A DNA stretch of 64,000 nt, taken from Lutraria lutraria. Lineage: Eukaryota > Mollusca > Bivalvia > Venerida > Mactridae. Every line of letters begins with the position of its first letter. Position 1 is the stretch's first letter. Shown here one piece after another: positions 24,701-39,700 of this stretch. Where the stretch lies: NCBI GenBank assembly GCA_964023205.1, contig OZ026833.1:31212830-31276829 (forward strand). The letters run 5' to 3'. The position numbers and the translations under genes were made by a program. The notes under the pieces were generated by a model. The model had not been told where the DNA came from. It did not search any database and was given only the letters and a program-made list of their open reading frames with translations.

Positions 24701-27700
24701 TGTGGTCTGAACTTAATTTTGAATAAAAGAGTATATTTTAGAAATGGATCGATCACAAAATTACCACATGCAACAAGAGCCATGTTGACATGGCCATCCC
24801 CCGCCGGGGTGTGTTTGCTAGTAACAGGACTAGACAGAATTATGTTTCTTGATCAATTTAAAGCAAAACTCAAGGATTCCATCTATTAACATCTTAAGAT
24901 TCAAGTCAATCCCGTGTATAGTTTTGCAGACTGAGTAACTCTCTGGACAAAAAGAAGAACAAAGAAAAATAATCACATATATTAAGGAAAAACATGTACA
25001 TGTATAGGGAAATATTTCTTAAGTGGAACAAGACAGAATTATTATTTTTAGTCACTGCACTTCTCCCATTTGTCACCTATTCACATTTCAAGTTTCAACT
25101 CAATCCTATTAATACTTTTGGAGTTATGCTCTTGACCAAAAAAATAAAAAATAAATAAAGGGGAGATAAATAAAAAAGTTAAACTGGACTATATAGAGTC
25201 ATAGTTCTTGGTTACTGCACTTCTGCTTGTTGCCACTTATTCATGTTGCAAGTTTGAAATCAATCACTTGTATAGTTTTGGACTTATAGTATGCTCTGGA
25301 CAAAAACAGAATCGAAGGAAAAATACATGAAAATTAAACAAAAGGAAATAATTCAATAATGAAACAAGACAGAGTTATTGTTCTTGGTTACTGCACTTCT
25401 CCTAAATGCTATATACGTATGTTAAACGTTTCAAGTCGATCACTTACAAGTACAGTTTTGGACTTATGCTCTGGACAAAAATATTTTGATATTAGATAAA
25501 GGGAGATAATTACAAAACTGGACTACATAGAGTTATATTTCTTGGTCACTGCACTTCTCCTATTTGCCATCTATTAATATTTCAAGTTGCAAGTCAATAA
25601 CTTATATAGTTTTGGAGGTAAGCTCTGGACACCAAAGGAAAAGGATTCTATAAACTAAATGAAATAAAGGGAAATTATAAAAATAACGAAACCAGACAGA
25701 GTTATTGTTCTTGGTCACTGCACTTCGCCTAGCTGACGTCTGCTTACATTTTAAGTTTCAAGTCAGTAACTTGTATGGATTTGAAGTTCTGCTGTGGACA
25801 AAACATTATTTTGAAATTAAATAAATGGAGATAATTACAAAACTGGACTATATAAGTATGTAGGTTTTGGTCACTGCACTTCTCATAGTTGCCACCTGTT
25901 CATATTTCAAGTTTCAGATCAATCACTGATATAGTTTTAGAGATATCCTCGGGACAAATAATTCAAAGGAAACAAGATTAATAATTCAAAAATGGAACCA
26001 GGCAGAGTTATTGTTTTTGGTCACTGCACTTCTCCTAGATGCCATCGATTTATATGTTAAGTTTCAAGTCAATCATTTGTATAGTTTTGGACTAATGCTC
26101 TGGACAATTTTTTTTTAAATTAAACAAAGGGAGATTACAAAATGGACTGCATAGAGTTATAGTTATTAATCACTGCACTTCTCCTAGTTGCCACCCATTT
26201 ATATTTCAAGTTTCAAATCATTGCCTTATATAGTTTTCTAGTTATGCTCTGGACAAACATTTGTGACGGAAGGAAGGACAAACGGAAGGACGGACGGACG
26301 GACGGACGGAGGGACAGACGGCTACTCTTACTATACCCCTGGTGGGGGATAATAACTCCAACCTACCCCAATTAACCCCAGATTACCACCCAACACAAAA
26401 GCCCACCCAATACAGAAACCCAGCACCACGGAAACATGGAAAAATTGGTAAAATTGTTCTTTTTGGTGTATCTGTATAAACTTCAAAATGCTCAGTTTAG
26501 ATAATATTCATACGGTCAAAGCTATGAATAAAGTAACTATGTCCTTCATGTTCACTACAACAACATCATTATCCAAATGTATATTTGCCATATTTGGTTA
26601 TTTACGCCACAAAATAATAGCAGCGGCTCACAAGTGATCGACGTTATTATGTGACAGCCAATTTTGTTTATGACTACCATTACCTTATTCTCAAATGTGT
26701 CAACAACAGCGAGGTTCAGACCGTCAGCAAGTATTTCTCCACCTCCTGGTACAAAGAAGTAAACAACCCATCTAAATGTCGGCGACATGTCACGTGATAT
26801 TTGCACATTGGTATCGCCAACATATTTTCCATTTACATCAGTAATGGAAATATGACCATTTTTGACTATTTGTCCCCGCGACATGATCTAGAAGCAGAAT
26901 ACATAATTAACAATACTGACATGTGATGTAGAAACGAAACATAGATCGGGAACATGTTCAATAATTGCATGCATGGCGGATGTGGAAAACGTAGTACATG
27001 TAATTTGATTGGCATTACGTAAGTTCATCCGCACTGAGTGAGTGACGGCTATGAAAGATGAACTTCGAAAAAGAATTAAAACATTGCACAGAACTCCGCT
27101 ATGTTTCACGCATGTATGTTCTTAACTGACATTGAATTTCATCAATTCATGTTTTAAGCTGTTTTTTTATGAAAATGACTTAGTTTTAAAAAATCAAAAT
27201 GTAAAATGAAACGCGAAAGAACCATACTGCGAAATGGAAAATCACTTTCATACAATTATAGTTTGAATGTGTTAACATTTATCCCTTGCGCGATATGCGA
27301 TGTACATACCGAGTAATATGCTGTTATAGCTCCATTTTTCAAAACAGGCTTCTTAACTCCTGGGTCTTGTAAGGCTAGTGTTACTTTGAAAGTAGCGGTT
27401 TCTCCTATCTGAAAAATCCAGCCAAAACAAAGTGATTCAATCTCTTGTTAACACTACACTATATGATCGCTGTCATAATTACAGTTCTGATGATTTCTTC
27501 AATAACTAACACACTTAAAAAAGGGAATTTAGTAATTAAAACATTAAGCATGAAAAAAGTATATTTATATTATATGCTGTGCAACCTCTCCAAAGCTACA
27601 CCATGTTGAAGTAGCAAAAATATGTTGCTCCAGAGAGGTTGTTCTATAGTTAAATAGTGCAGCACTTGGGAAATAATTAATGCTGTTGTTGAAGAGAGGT

Positions 27701-30700
27701 CGCTGTTCAAGAGAGGGCCGCTCTGGAGTGATTGTACTGTATTTATATAGTTGTATAACTGATAAAAGCAACATAATTGTTCTTATCTTAGCAAAATAAA
27801 ACTCAAAACTGTACTAGAAAGTGTTGAAAATTACATATAAACTTAAAAGGCCAATCTTATTCAGGACACTCAATTATTAATTGTAAATAATAATGATTAA
27901 GAATCAAATTTCTTGATCGTACACCGTCATGTCGCATATAAACAATATCAACCAGTCGGAAATCACCTAGGTTATAGCAATGGTGGTGAATTGATTCGAA
28001 ATTGTAATGTTGATTTCACGAATAGATGCGTCTTTCGAAATAGTTTATTGATCTATATCAATGTACCTGATTGCCCTTTTTGTACGTATTGATCTATACT
28101 ACCTATCATTTATGACAATCTCGCATTCAGGCAGTGTAGCAGCATTTATCCCTGCTTAAAGAAATCGGGTCAAATTCTAGCGTTAATTGTGTAACTTCAT
28201 GAAAAATAATTATTTACAAAAACGACACAAGTTCAAAATCATTACCTTGAGTTCCGTATTAGCAGCGTTCAACATTTCCGTCTTCAATATCAGATTTCCA
28301 TACGTCCTAAACCGCCTCAAATTCTTCGTGGTTAATGCTCCTTTGTACTCTGCCTGTTTATCGATTTGCAAAAATAAAAGAATAAGCATATCACTTGTAT
28401 CATTCCAGTGTTCATTTTATCATGGTTGAAAATTTTGCAAGGTTATTTCGTGGGTTGACAGCATTAAACAGGCATTTTATAATTACATAGTACTTAGCAA
28501 TCAAATAAAATGTAGAATAGTACTGGATTATATCTTAGACACATTTGATCATTATTGTTTACATTAATTGACGTTTGCATGAATTCATTGTGCTTTTTTC
28601 AACCGAATCTTTATTAAAGACATTTTCGATAGTTCGCTGCATTTTTCACATAGACATATAGGAAAAATTAAAACTGAACAATGATTTTTTTTAAACTTTG
28701 CATAATCGTAGCATATGATAACAGAAACATTTTAAGCGAAAAAAATTTGGGGGTCACTGATCTCGTTTTTTGAGTTAACTGCCCTTGAATTTGAATTTTT
28801 GCTTATTTTAGGTCATTTCAAGGGCAGATAACTCATACATAAATCTCAAATACCATGGTTTAACTTTTGGTAAATGTTTTTCATTTTATTCTTGGTCTAA
28901 AAACAAAATTTCATGCAGTTCCATTAACATTTATATTGCCTTTTCTCAGTTGAAGAGTCTGAAAATTCTTCAAAATTAGGCAATTTTTAAGGAAAATTCG
29001 CATTGGTTTAGGTAAATAAAGAAAAAAATTAAACAAACATTCCTTAATAATTCATGAAATATTTCACGATGACATGAAAAGAAGTCGGCTACATAAAAAT
29101 GAAACAGATAAGGCCTTGCTTTCCATTATGGTGAATTATCTGCCCTTGAAATGACCTAAAATAAGCAAAAAATCCAAATTCAAGGGCAGATAACTCAAAA
29201 ACGAGATCAGTGACCCCCAATTTTTTTTTCGCTTAAAATGTTTCTGTTATCATATGCTACGATTATGCAAAGTTTGAAAAAAATTCAGTGTTCAGATTTA
29301 ATTTTTCCTAAATGTCTATGTGAAAAATGTAGCGAACTACCGAAAACGTCTTTAAGTCACAGAATGGTCTCACTTCATACAATGAAGTCATTGTATTTCT
29401 TTTCTGACATAGGATCGTTCCAGTGAAGTTAACAATTACACATGTCAAACCAGTATCAATAACTATCAAATAGTTGCATTAATATACATGCACGTGTGTG
29501 CAGAAAATTACCAGAAACACATTGATAGTATGTGCTGCATTTATGATTGATTTAACTTAAGTCCTTAACTATGATGTAACCTTTCTAGTTGTTTTATTAA
29601 TTATCTCTTGTAAACAGTCAATTTGTTAAAAAGAACACGAAAGTGTGTCCCAGAATGCAGAAAACTCAGGAGTTTGAAAACCTCAAAACCAGAAAATTAT
29701 TTACTTGACTAAGTCTGAAAGAATTCTTTAATACAATATTTTGTATTCAATTTCGGGTTCTGTTTGTTTTACTAAGTAACCCACACGAATGTCTCCGATC
29801 AAATGTATATGGATGGGATTGTAAAGCCACACAGACCATAATATACCTTAATTGATGCCGTAGATGCTTTCAGTGGTATATCCAAACTTATTTCAGAAAA
29901 GCCCTCGCTGTCAATTGGAAATAACTTCGTGTCACTATAAATTACACTTCCTCCTTTGAATGGTGACAGTAAGAGGTGGGCTACATAGAGCGGTGGAGTA
30001 ACAATAGCTTTAGTTTCAGTAAAATATGTTTCTGTTACTTGAAGCGATCCAATTGGTGTTGGTGGTGGGCTTCCATCTTGTAGTGCAACCTTAACCTGCA
30101 AAATATTGTCATAGTCTGTGATGTAGGATAAGAGAGCCTACTTCAAGATAATTACATTACATTCTTATTAAGACTTAACATTAACGACAAGAAAGTTGCA
30201 ATGCTTATATACGTGAACCACTCATCTTTGAATCTTCTGTTTCACTTTTCATGTTCTTCAACTAAATAGTTTATGATCGCGCGTGCATTCTAACTGTGGA
30301 CGTTTAATATACTGATTCACATTACATCCTAGTTAAATGCATGCTTGTTTTTAACACGAACGCTATTGCTAGCTTTACAAATGTACTTAAAACATTTAAA
30401 TTATGTTTTATTCCGATTGACTTTTTCTTATTTTGTAATTTGTTACATATATATGGTACAAAATAAACATTTATCACTTTATATAACACTCTGTGTTTCA
30501 TAAAATACATTCAAGCATCTGATAAAGTCAACAGACATCCAGCGACACAATTGTGTCACTGGAAAAGAATTCGAAGTGGTAAACGTCACCAAGTAATAGT
30601 CTGTATAAAAAGACACATCCAAGCTTATTATGTTCAACAACAGACTTTCGTTTATTGGCGGGAACCGTCATCTCACTTACCCTGGCTTTGTATGGACCAG

Positions 30701-33700
30701 TTCCTGTCTTAAAATTGTCGGGCGAATTTTGATGAAATTGGACGGAATAAGTGTCTGAATGAAATCGAATTTCCGCCTGCCCCTCCAGAATTTTTCGTGT
30801 AGTTGTTGACGTGACTTTCGCAAGGACAACAATAGTCTCATATTGTAAGTTATGACTAAGTTTTTTCAAATCTTCCATATCGAATGAAAACGGCAGTTCG
30901 CCATTAATCTGAAATAGGAAATAGACAGTCCTTTGATAAGATACTGTATTTTCATTGTTCATTTTCGTTGCGCTAAATTTTCGTGTTTTTTTACTAAAGT
31001 GGCTATTTCGTAGGGACATAAACTCATGGATTTTGATTTTTTAAAATAAAGCTTTATCTCTGCATTTAAATTCCGAGCGATTTGATTTCGACGATGAGCC
31101 TATCCACGAAATCCACGAAATTAACTCCCCCAACGAAAATGAATGCCACAGTATATATATAGTTATTGCAATGGCAGTTTCATGATCACGTGATTTATAA
31201 TCGATCAATTTATCCTATGATCGAAAGTCATGCTGTGAATACTGAGGGATGGTTTATAAAATCATCTTATTTTTGTAAGGAACAGTGTTCCCTGTCGTCT
31301 ATGGACAGACAGCTGAAGCCAAAATATCAGTATAACGTATTTGAATCTATTGCAAACGTATGTCTTCGTATTCATAAGCACACACTCATCCAATAAAAGT
31401 AGAACTTGAAGCAAGAGAAGTACTACTGATTTCATGTTGCTGAATGTGTGGTGTTATGTATCAATTATATCACTAACGAACATAGAATACATACACTTGT
31501 AGCATCTTTCCTGATTGCAGCTGGGCTGAAGAATCCACCAACATAACGTTTACTTGCCGTTAGTACCACTGTCCCTTCGATATCCTTGCCAAAAGTATAT
31601 CTGGCGGAGAGAAATTGAGTATACAAAGTTTGAAAACTTTCATTTTGAGTCGCGGCAGTTCCATATTCAAACAACACTGTGTGTTGACACTTACTAAGTA
31701 ATTTACATGGTCAGGAGACTTTTAACAAGAGTTATGTAGCCTTTTGATGGAGCAAGTTAAGAAACGTTCACTTACCTGGCAGTAACAGTTCCAGTTATAG
31801 CAGTGTCTGATAAACGGGCGTACGAGGGCAAGTTTACTTTAACTTCAAACCGCGGCAAAACTGCAAAGAAATAGGTAGATTACTTTTAGTACATACGTAT
31901 TAGACGTAAATAATTTTAGTTTCTGCTAACCCGATCGACTCTTTTACATTTGTTTTGTCTCAGTCGCTATTTGCAGTTATTTTCATTAAACCTAAATCTC
32001 TGAAATCGAAAAATATATGAAAAAATTCTGCCGATCTTCGATCCTACCTATTGGACATCAGGAGGGGGGGGGGGGTCATAGCAGTTCAACCACACTTGAC
32101 CAATGTTCTAACTACACCAACTTTAAATTTGAATATCTCATCAACGGCTGTGTTGAATTACACGATTTTTTAAATTCTTGGTTAAAATGATAGTGTATTC
32201 ATTATTTTGTTGTTTTTACAACCCGGTCGTGTGAATATTGTGCACCAAGGCATGGCGGTATTATTATTATTAATTATTGTGCACGGGCTACATAATGTTT
32301 GGCGGGAAATTGATTACACGTGTAGAATTACTTCTCAGACGTCTGTCCGTTCAAAAAAACACAATGCCTCGTTTGTCGATTCAAGATAGGGCCAGAGCTG
32401 TGGGTCTAGTTCAGGGAGGAGCATCGCATTCTCAGGTACGTAAAATAATTGTGCATAATTTTGTCCGCTTTCTAATAAAAACGCCTGATACTGTGTGCTA
32501 TACGAACGTTGATGTTCCTTACTAATCACCCATCGTTGTTTTCAGGTCGCAAGAATAATGAACGTACAAAAACGATCTATCACCAGCCTGATGGCCAAAT
32601 TCAGGCGAACCGGAAGTGTGGATGACCTCCGTAGGCAGCCCCACCAGAAAGTCACAACTGCGAGTCAAGACAGATTTATTGTTCTAAGTCATCTGCGCAA
32701 CCGGAGACGCACCGCAGTTGAAACAGCACAAGCCACCGTTGGACATCACGGTCGTCCTATAAGTGCAGAAACCGTCCGTAAACGTTTACGTGCAGCTTGT
32801 CTTGGTGGAATACGTGCAAGTAGACCATTTGGTGGACTGCCACTAACCATTTGTCATCGTAGAGCACGTCTGCATTGGGTCCGTCGTCATCTTAGATTTA
32901 CAAGGGCTGATTGGGCGGGTGTGCTTTTTTCAGATGAGAAGCGTTTCAAGCTGTATAATAATGACGGCCGTACACGTGTCTATAGACGTATTGGAGAAAG
33001 GTACACCGGTGCATGCATCATGGAAAATGAACATTTTGGCGGAGGCTCAGTGATGATATGGGCAGGTATTTCACTGCATACCAAGACATCTGCTATCATT
33101 GTGAATGGTAACTTGACAGCTGTCAGATATCAAAATGAGATTCTACGTCCGGTTGTGATTCCGCTATTATTCTGCTTAACCGTAACATGAAGCCGATGCA
33201 AGACGGTGCCACTGCCCATACTGCACGATCTACCATGAACCTCCTTCGGAACAACATAATTAACATACTGGAATGTCTCCAGACCTGAATCCAAATGAGA
33301 ATGTGTGGGCTGAACTTGTTAGGAAAGTCTATCGAAACCGACCTCAAAATCTTCAGCTGCTACGCATTCGAATTGTCGCAGAATGGAATGGACTTCCTCA
33401 AGCGTACTTTAGGAACTTTATTTTGTCGATGAAACAGCGATGTCAGGCGGTAGCGCGGGCCAATGGAGGATACACCCGTTATTGACAATTTTGGTACTTT
33501 GGGTTTTAACCCCTACCATGATAAAACATGATTTTTTTATGATGGCACGTGATAATTGTCATGTTGATAAAATAAAATAAACGAAATATGGTGCATCTTT
33601 TTATGTTAAATGGTTGAAGATTGCAAGTGTATTATAGTCATAAAAATTACAATTATACCATCGGTGTAGTTAGAACATTGGTCAAGTGTAGTTGATACTG

Positions 33701-36700
33701 TCATGTTTGAAGTCATTTTTCACATTGATTTCTTCGAAGCCAATCTCATTAGATCGATATTAGAGTATCATATGAATCAGAGCCTTGAGATATTTTCCGA
33801 AAAAAACAACAATCTTATAATCTTTTTTGTAATACATCTATGTGATGCTTGAAGTACGTGAACAACCCTTGTATAACGTCTTCTATCCCGACTTTACCGC
33901 CCTCCGTGAGTAAACTGGTAGCCATTCTTTAAAGCACAAAGACCGACCAAAACAAAACTCGGAATAATGTCTAACTGTAAATAAATATCTGTTTTATCAT
34001 TTTGATTGCATTTGTTCAAAAGTTTCACAGTAATTCAATGAAAAGGACGTACACATTTTCCAGAGGATCAAGAATGAATGAATTATAACATACCATACTC
34101 TTCAACTTCGAATGTCAGGCTTTCCTCTTCCCTGGTTGCCTGTTCAAATAAAAGTTAATAAATTGGTCCTATTATGTACAGTAAAACCGGTCTCCCTGAA
34201 CACTGGAATTCCCTGAAAATCGGACAATTTTCCGACACCCATTGTATTGCATGTTTTATCAAAAGCTCTCCGTAAACCGGAGTTAAAGCCCTGTCCGGAA
34301 GAGGTCCGGGGGTTTTGTTATATATCATGAATCTGTCAGAACGAACTTTAGCAAATGGATTCTTACAACAAAATAGGAATATGTTGTGTAGTAGACATCG
34401 ATATTTATCTCAATTGAACATCTAAATTTATAGAATAAAGAATCAGTGAGTATTGAAGAATTTAAAACATTTTTTATTTGTCTTAATTAATTTTTATTCC
34501 ATCGTTATTTCGGAGTTATTTCGTATGAATACAAGAACAGTAAATCCCAACAAGAACCGGATCGGGCAAAACGTCCTGTTTTCAGAGAATTCCGGTTTTC
34601 ATAGAGCTTTTGATAGAGTCCGATAAAACAGGACTTAGAAAATTGTCCGATTTTCGGGAAATTCCGGAATTCAGGGAGTCCGGATTTCCGGGGTTTTATT
34701 GTACATTTGTACATTTAATTGTAAAAAATATATTCGTCTTAAAAAAATCCAAATCAGCTTAATATATACGTTTACTTGTAGTGAAGGATTCTGTATAATC
34801 TCTGATGCATTCCTGTAACACATCAGATTTAATAGTATAACTAAAAGTTAATGAACTTACTGGAATATTGACTTGTATCGTCCAAATACCGATTGGCGTT
34901 TTCTTAGTGAGCTCAAAAATTTCGTCAATTCCAAAAAAATCCCTCTGGTTTGTAAGTTCAGCCATTTTGTTACCATGTGGGTCCTGCAAAATATGTTTTT
35001 CTTTTCAATAACTAGTATTGTCGTAACGACTCGTATTAAATTGTCACTTATACATAATATATATATATATATCATAATTATGACACAATATATAGACAAG
35101 CATTGCAAACGTTCATTAAGCTTAGAACATTTTCCTGAATTTAGAAACATGTCAAATAAATGCAATTAGCATAATTTACTGAAGCGGTTACAAGACTTTT
35201 TACTGCTTTGTCAACTCCATCATCAAGACAGGATTAGCTTGAGACATTGAGGCATTTATCTCATTTTCATGTTATTTGGGTGAACAGGTATAAAGCGCTT
35301 ACTGACAAGAAATGCCAAGAAAATTTCAAAAAGCATAAATCCACATTCAACGATCAAAGCAGGGTTTGCAAATTTCATGAAAGCTCCGCTCGACTATCTA
35401 TTTTACCTTTAAAAACAATGCCCGAATAAACATCGAAACTGCTTTATTTTGTTATTTTTTTAAATTTCCGAGATGTCTCCCTTACCCTTCCTTTATATTT
35501 ATAATAAGTTGCTTATCAAAATTTAAAAGTCGCTTCCAATATGCATCGTTTCGATATAGGTACTTGGGTATGATACTTATCCAATACAAACAATTAAATT
35601 TGCCAATACTAGAACTGTCAGACAATGCTTCATACGCGTTACGGTTCAGCTCAAGTTCTTGTTGCTTCTAAGGCCATAGTTTTGTTCTTATTCATTCAAT
35701 TCGTCGGATTTAATGCCATTTTCAACCTTATCTTAGCTTATTCGTGTCGGATAGTCATCCTTACCAGCTTCCCTTGACGTCAGGTATTTAAGTGTAAAAT
35801 GGTACTGACCACATTGTATGAATAAGCCAAGCTCTCCCACATAATTCAGGGTGGATGACAATTTAACATAGTATGTAATGTCGTCAGTCAAGTTTGGCAT
35901 GGACAGCATGAACCTTAACTTCGGTTCGAACTCACAACCTCTTGATCAGTAGGCCAACGCTCTAACTATTGAGTCAACCGGACGAGCTGGCTTGCCTACT
36001 AATATAAGGTATGCATAATGTGATATGATTATAGGGGTTTGTATTCACGCTTGTCCACATTAACAGATTGTCGTGCTTTGAGAACTGTATTGGTTCATTT
36101 GATTAAAAAACCAAACAAACAAACAAACAAAAAAAAAAAACAATACTAAGCCTTGTTAATCCTGATTGATTAGACGTATCATACTTACGAGTATGTCAAC
36201 ATTAAACACTGGTGCCATCAAGCCAAGTTTTGAGTTGACAACAAATATCCTGTACCTCACTGAAAAAACACAAGATTAACGGCTTTAATTATGCTTTAAA
36301 ACAATAATTTTTATATCGTAAATTCATAAGCTATTAATTTAATGATCACTTACATTAAGCCCCTCCCATTTGTAAAATGTAATTTTGCGCAATGTGAGCA
36401 ATCTAACTAGTAATTATTATTCGGTATTTCGCATAAACATCTCTATAATTCCTATAGTTGTACACTGATCTTAGGGCCTCCTGAAATACCTAATTAAATG
36501 GCCCTAATATTGAGTAGGGCTCATGAACATGACATAGAAGTATTAACAACCTGTCCAGAGAAATATGGTCACTTGAATGAGATGGTCGTTATTTTGAACT
36601 GATCTCAACGTACTTAGATAAAATGTATTTAAACTTTATTGTGAAAAATAATTATCATACAGTAAAACGTCGATTCTTCAAAATCGACGGGACCCAAATA

Positions 36701-39700
36701 CTGTATCGGACAATCCATGGTTCCGGATATCACAATTAGAATAATTGAGAATATTAGAAAGGAAATCGGGTCAGAAAATTCATTTCGGATGATACCAGGT
36801 TTTCGGACAGGTTTTTACAAAAAATATTTTGATAATTCATCGTTCCATTGGACATTATGTAATATCTACAAACCTGTTTCTGCAGGTTTGTATTTTTTCT
36901 TGTCAGTCTGGATAAAAATAGCATGTGCTTTAGATCGACCGTAAATATACGTTGAATTGTGGAAATCTACTGATCCTTTTCCTGTGACGTTTACTATGTA
37001 AGATCCACCCTTTACAGTTGATGGTGTCTGTAAAAAGTTAGCATAACAAAATACGGATATGCTTCCATGGACATCATTTGTTTCATATTTACACTGATAT
37101 ATGACGCTTGAACGACCAAATTCTATTCAAATCTAATCAACAATCACTACAAGCAATATCGCAAGTGATCCTTATCAAATTTTGAGTATTTATATTGTTG
37201 ACGTTCTAGAAGTTGAGACTCTTAGATTATTCAAACCATAATTCTAACCATAATAAAAAAACATGTGAAGCAATGAATGTCTGAGATGACTAGTGGTATA
37301 CAGTCAAATCTGTGAACTAAGACCACCCTTTGGAAAGACATAATGTGACCTCTGTTGACAGATGGTCTTTATTTGGAGGTCATTTTGTTCTTAGTAATCA
37401 GTTAAATTTTTTTAAAGAACGGCCTTTATTCACAGGGTGATCTTTAAACACAAGTTTGACAGTATAACAATGTAGAACTTCTGTTGTTTACACACCTCAA
37501 GGTATACAATCAAATCCTTTGTGTATCATATTATACAATGTTTTAATTCGGATTAATAAATCAATAGTATACTCAATTGGACCGTATCTGAATTGTAAAG
37601 TTCTTCATTGAATAAAGTTGTATATTATTACTAGTATACATGCATAAGACTTACCGGTAAATGTAATGTAGCTGTAACTTTCCCTGTGAAAACAAAACAA
37701 ATAACAACAAATAATAATTATAGTTGATTAAGCGAATATAACACTATGTTAAAATTGTATGTCATAATTTAACGTTGTTGTTGACGTCGCATGAGGTTGA
37801 TGACGTCATTTCCTGTTTAGTGTTTATATTTACAATCATTAACCTGACGAAGGCCAACATGACCGAATCGTTCTTTGATTTAATAAACAACATTTCTTAT
37901 TGAACAGAAACCTTTTCTTACAAATATTACGATATATACATTTTAATTTAAAACTTGGGTGTTTTGTGGAAAATAGCGGTTTATAAAGAGTTTTAAACAT
38001 GGAGATGCATCAGCTCAGTCTGGATAGCAAAAAATGGGCAAAATATGTTCAATTTCTTGATAGACATCAGTATTGTAATTAAATTACGTTGTTAAATGAT
38101 TCAGTCAAACAACCTAAGTTATTTGTTTTTCACGAATGCATCTAAATGTTGTTTCTTTTCAAGGACAACGAGGCCCGTCCTTTTTTATTTAACTGATTTT
38201 GTATTCGAATAATAATATACAGGTGATGTCCAATAATTTGATGGTTGAGCATCTTATAGGAAACGTTATTTGCTGTTATAAAACCTGGGTAGTAGAGGGT
38301 CTGTGGGGGGCCTTAATACGCCGATAGCCTGTGATTTATTATGGATGTTTCCATTCCAAGGCGTCAAAATATTGTGCAATTTTTATGGTTCTACGAGCCA
38401 ATATCACTAAGGATTTTATTGTCCAAAATTCTTGTTTCTGGTAAACTGATGTGTGGGCCTCGCATTTAATTAAGCAATCATCTGATTTATTCAAGATGCA
38501 CGCAAAGGTGTCCTCTTTGTATTACAAATCTTACCACCAGGAAATAACGTCTTATTTCCTTGAAGCAATAAAAAGCAAAACAATGAAATCACGTGAGAAG
38601 AAATTAATTAATGGCGTATGACTGGCGTAACCACCACTGATTGCGAAACAAATTAGTTTATTTTTAAAATTAATGAATTAGCAACAACAAATACGATAAT
38701 ATATAATGTATACAAAAATGAAAAATAAATCCACGAATAATTACTTTATTCAGACATGATCTGACTTTGCAATGTTTGTCATAAAACTGATGCAATAGTT
38801 AATGGTTTTAAATTCCATTTTTATCTCTAAGGTCTTACATTTGCATTCGTTTCATACATGAAAAACAGTGCAGCCGATGTTGGAAAACTAGAAAGTTAAA
38901 CTTGCAATGAAACTGGTTCCCGTTCCATATTGCAGTGCGCCTATGGCTTTGTACAAAAAAGTCAACGGGGACCAGTTTAGTTTGTAATGACGAAAAAGGT
39001 GGCTATTAAAGAACTATAGATTAGACTAAGGTTGAGAGCATAAAGACGGTGCACTTGGCAACCTTTTATCCCACGTCAGTGATAGATGATAATTTTATAA
39101 GAAAATGTAATGGGCTTAGATCCCCCCCAGGATAATCGATCATAAGTCAGATATAGCATTTATCATGTTTTAGATACGCTTTCAGGCCGACAGAATGGAA
39201 CATCTATTCACATTGTATTGACAAGGGAGTTAAAAAATGAAATGTTTCATACTAAACATCTGTATTACCATTAATGAATCTCCATTGTTTTAAATAAAAT
39301 TGTGAGCTCTTGAAAACTTTGGTAAATATGCGAGTTGAACGCGCAATGTGTATATATATGTGCTAGCTAATATTATGCAAGTTGTGAGACAAAACATTTT
39401 TCTATAGATTTAAATGATTAATTAGAAGTATAAGATTTACAGCACTGCAATTTTGCATATTAACATATTATACGTATGATAAATAAAAACTATAATAACT
39501 GTAACTTATCGTTTTGCAACAATTACTGGACATGAATAAAGCAGATAATATATTCAGTCGTCATTAATTCACCAGACAACGCTGCTCGCATATTATAGTA
39601 GTTCATTTGTCTAATATGAAAACTATATCATCTATAGCACTGTCTGTTTGAGCAGATACTATATTCTCTGTAGAAAATGCAACATGAACAATGTATACAA

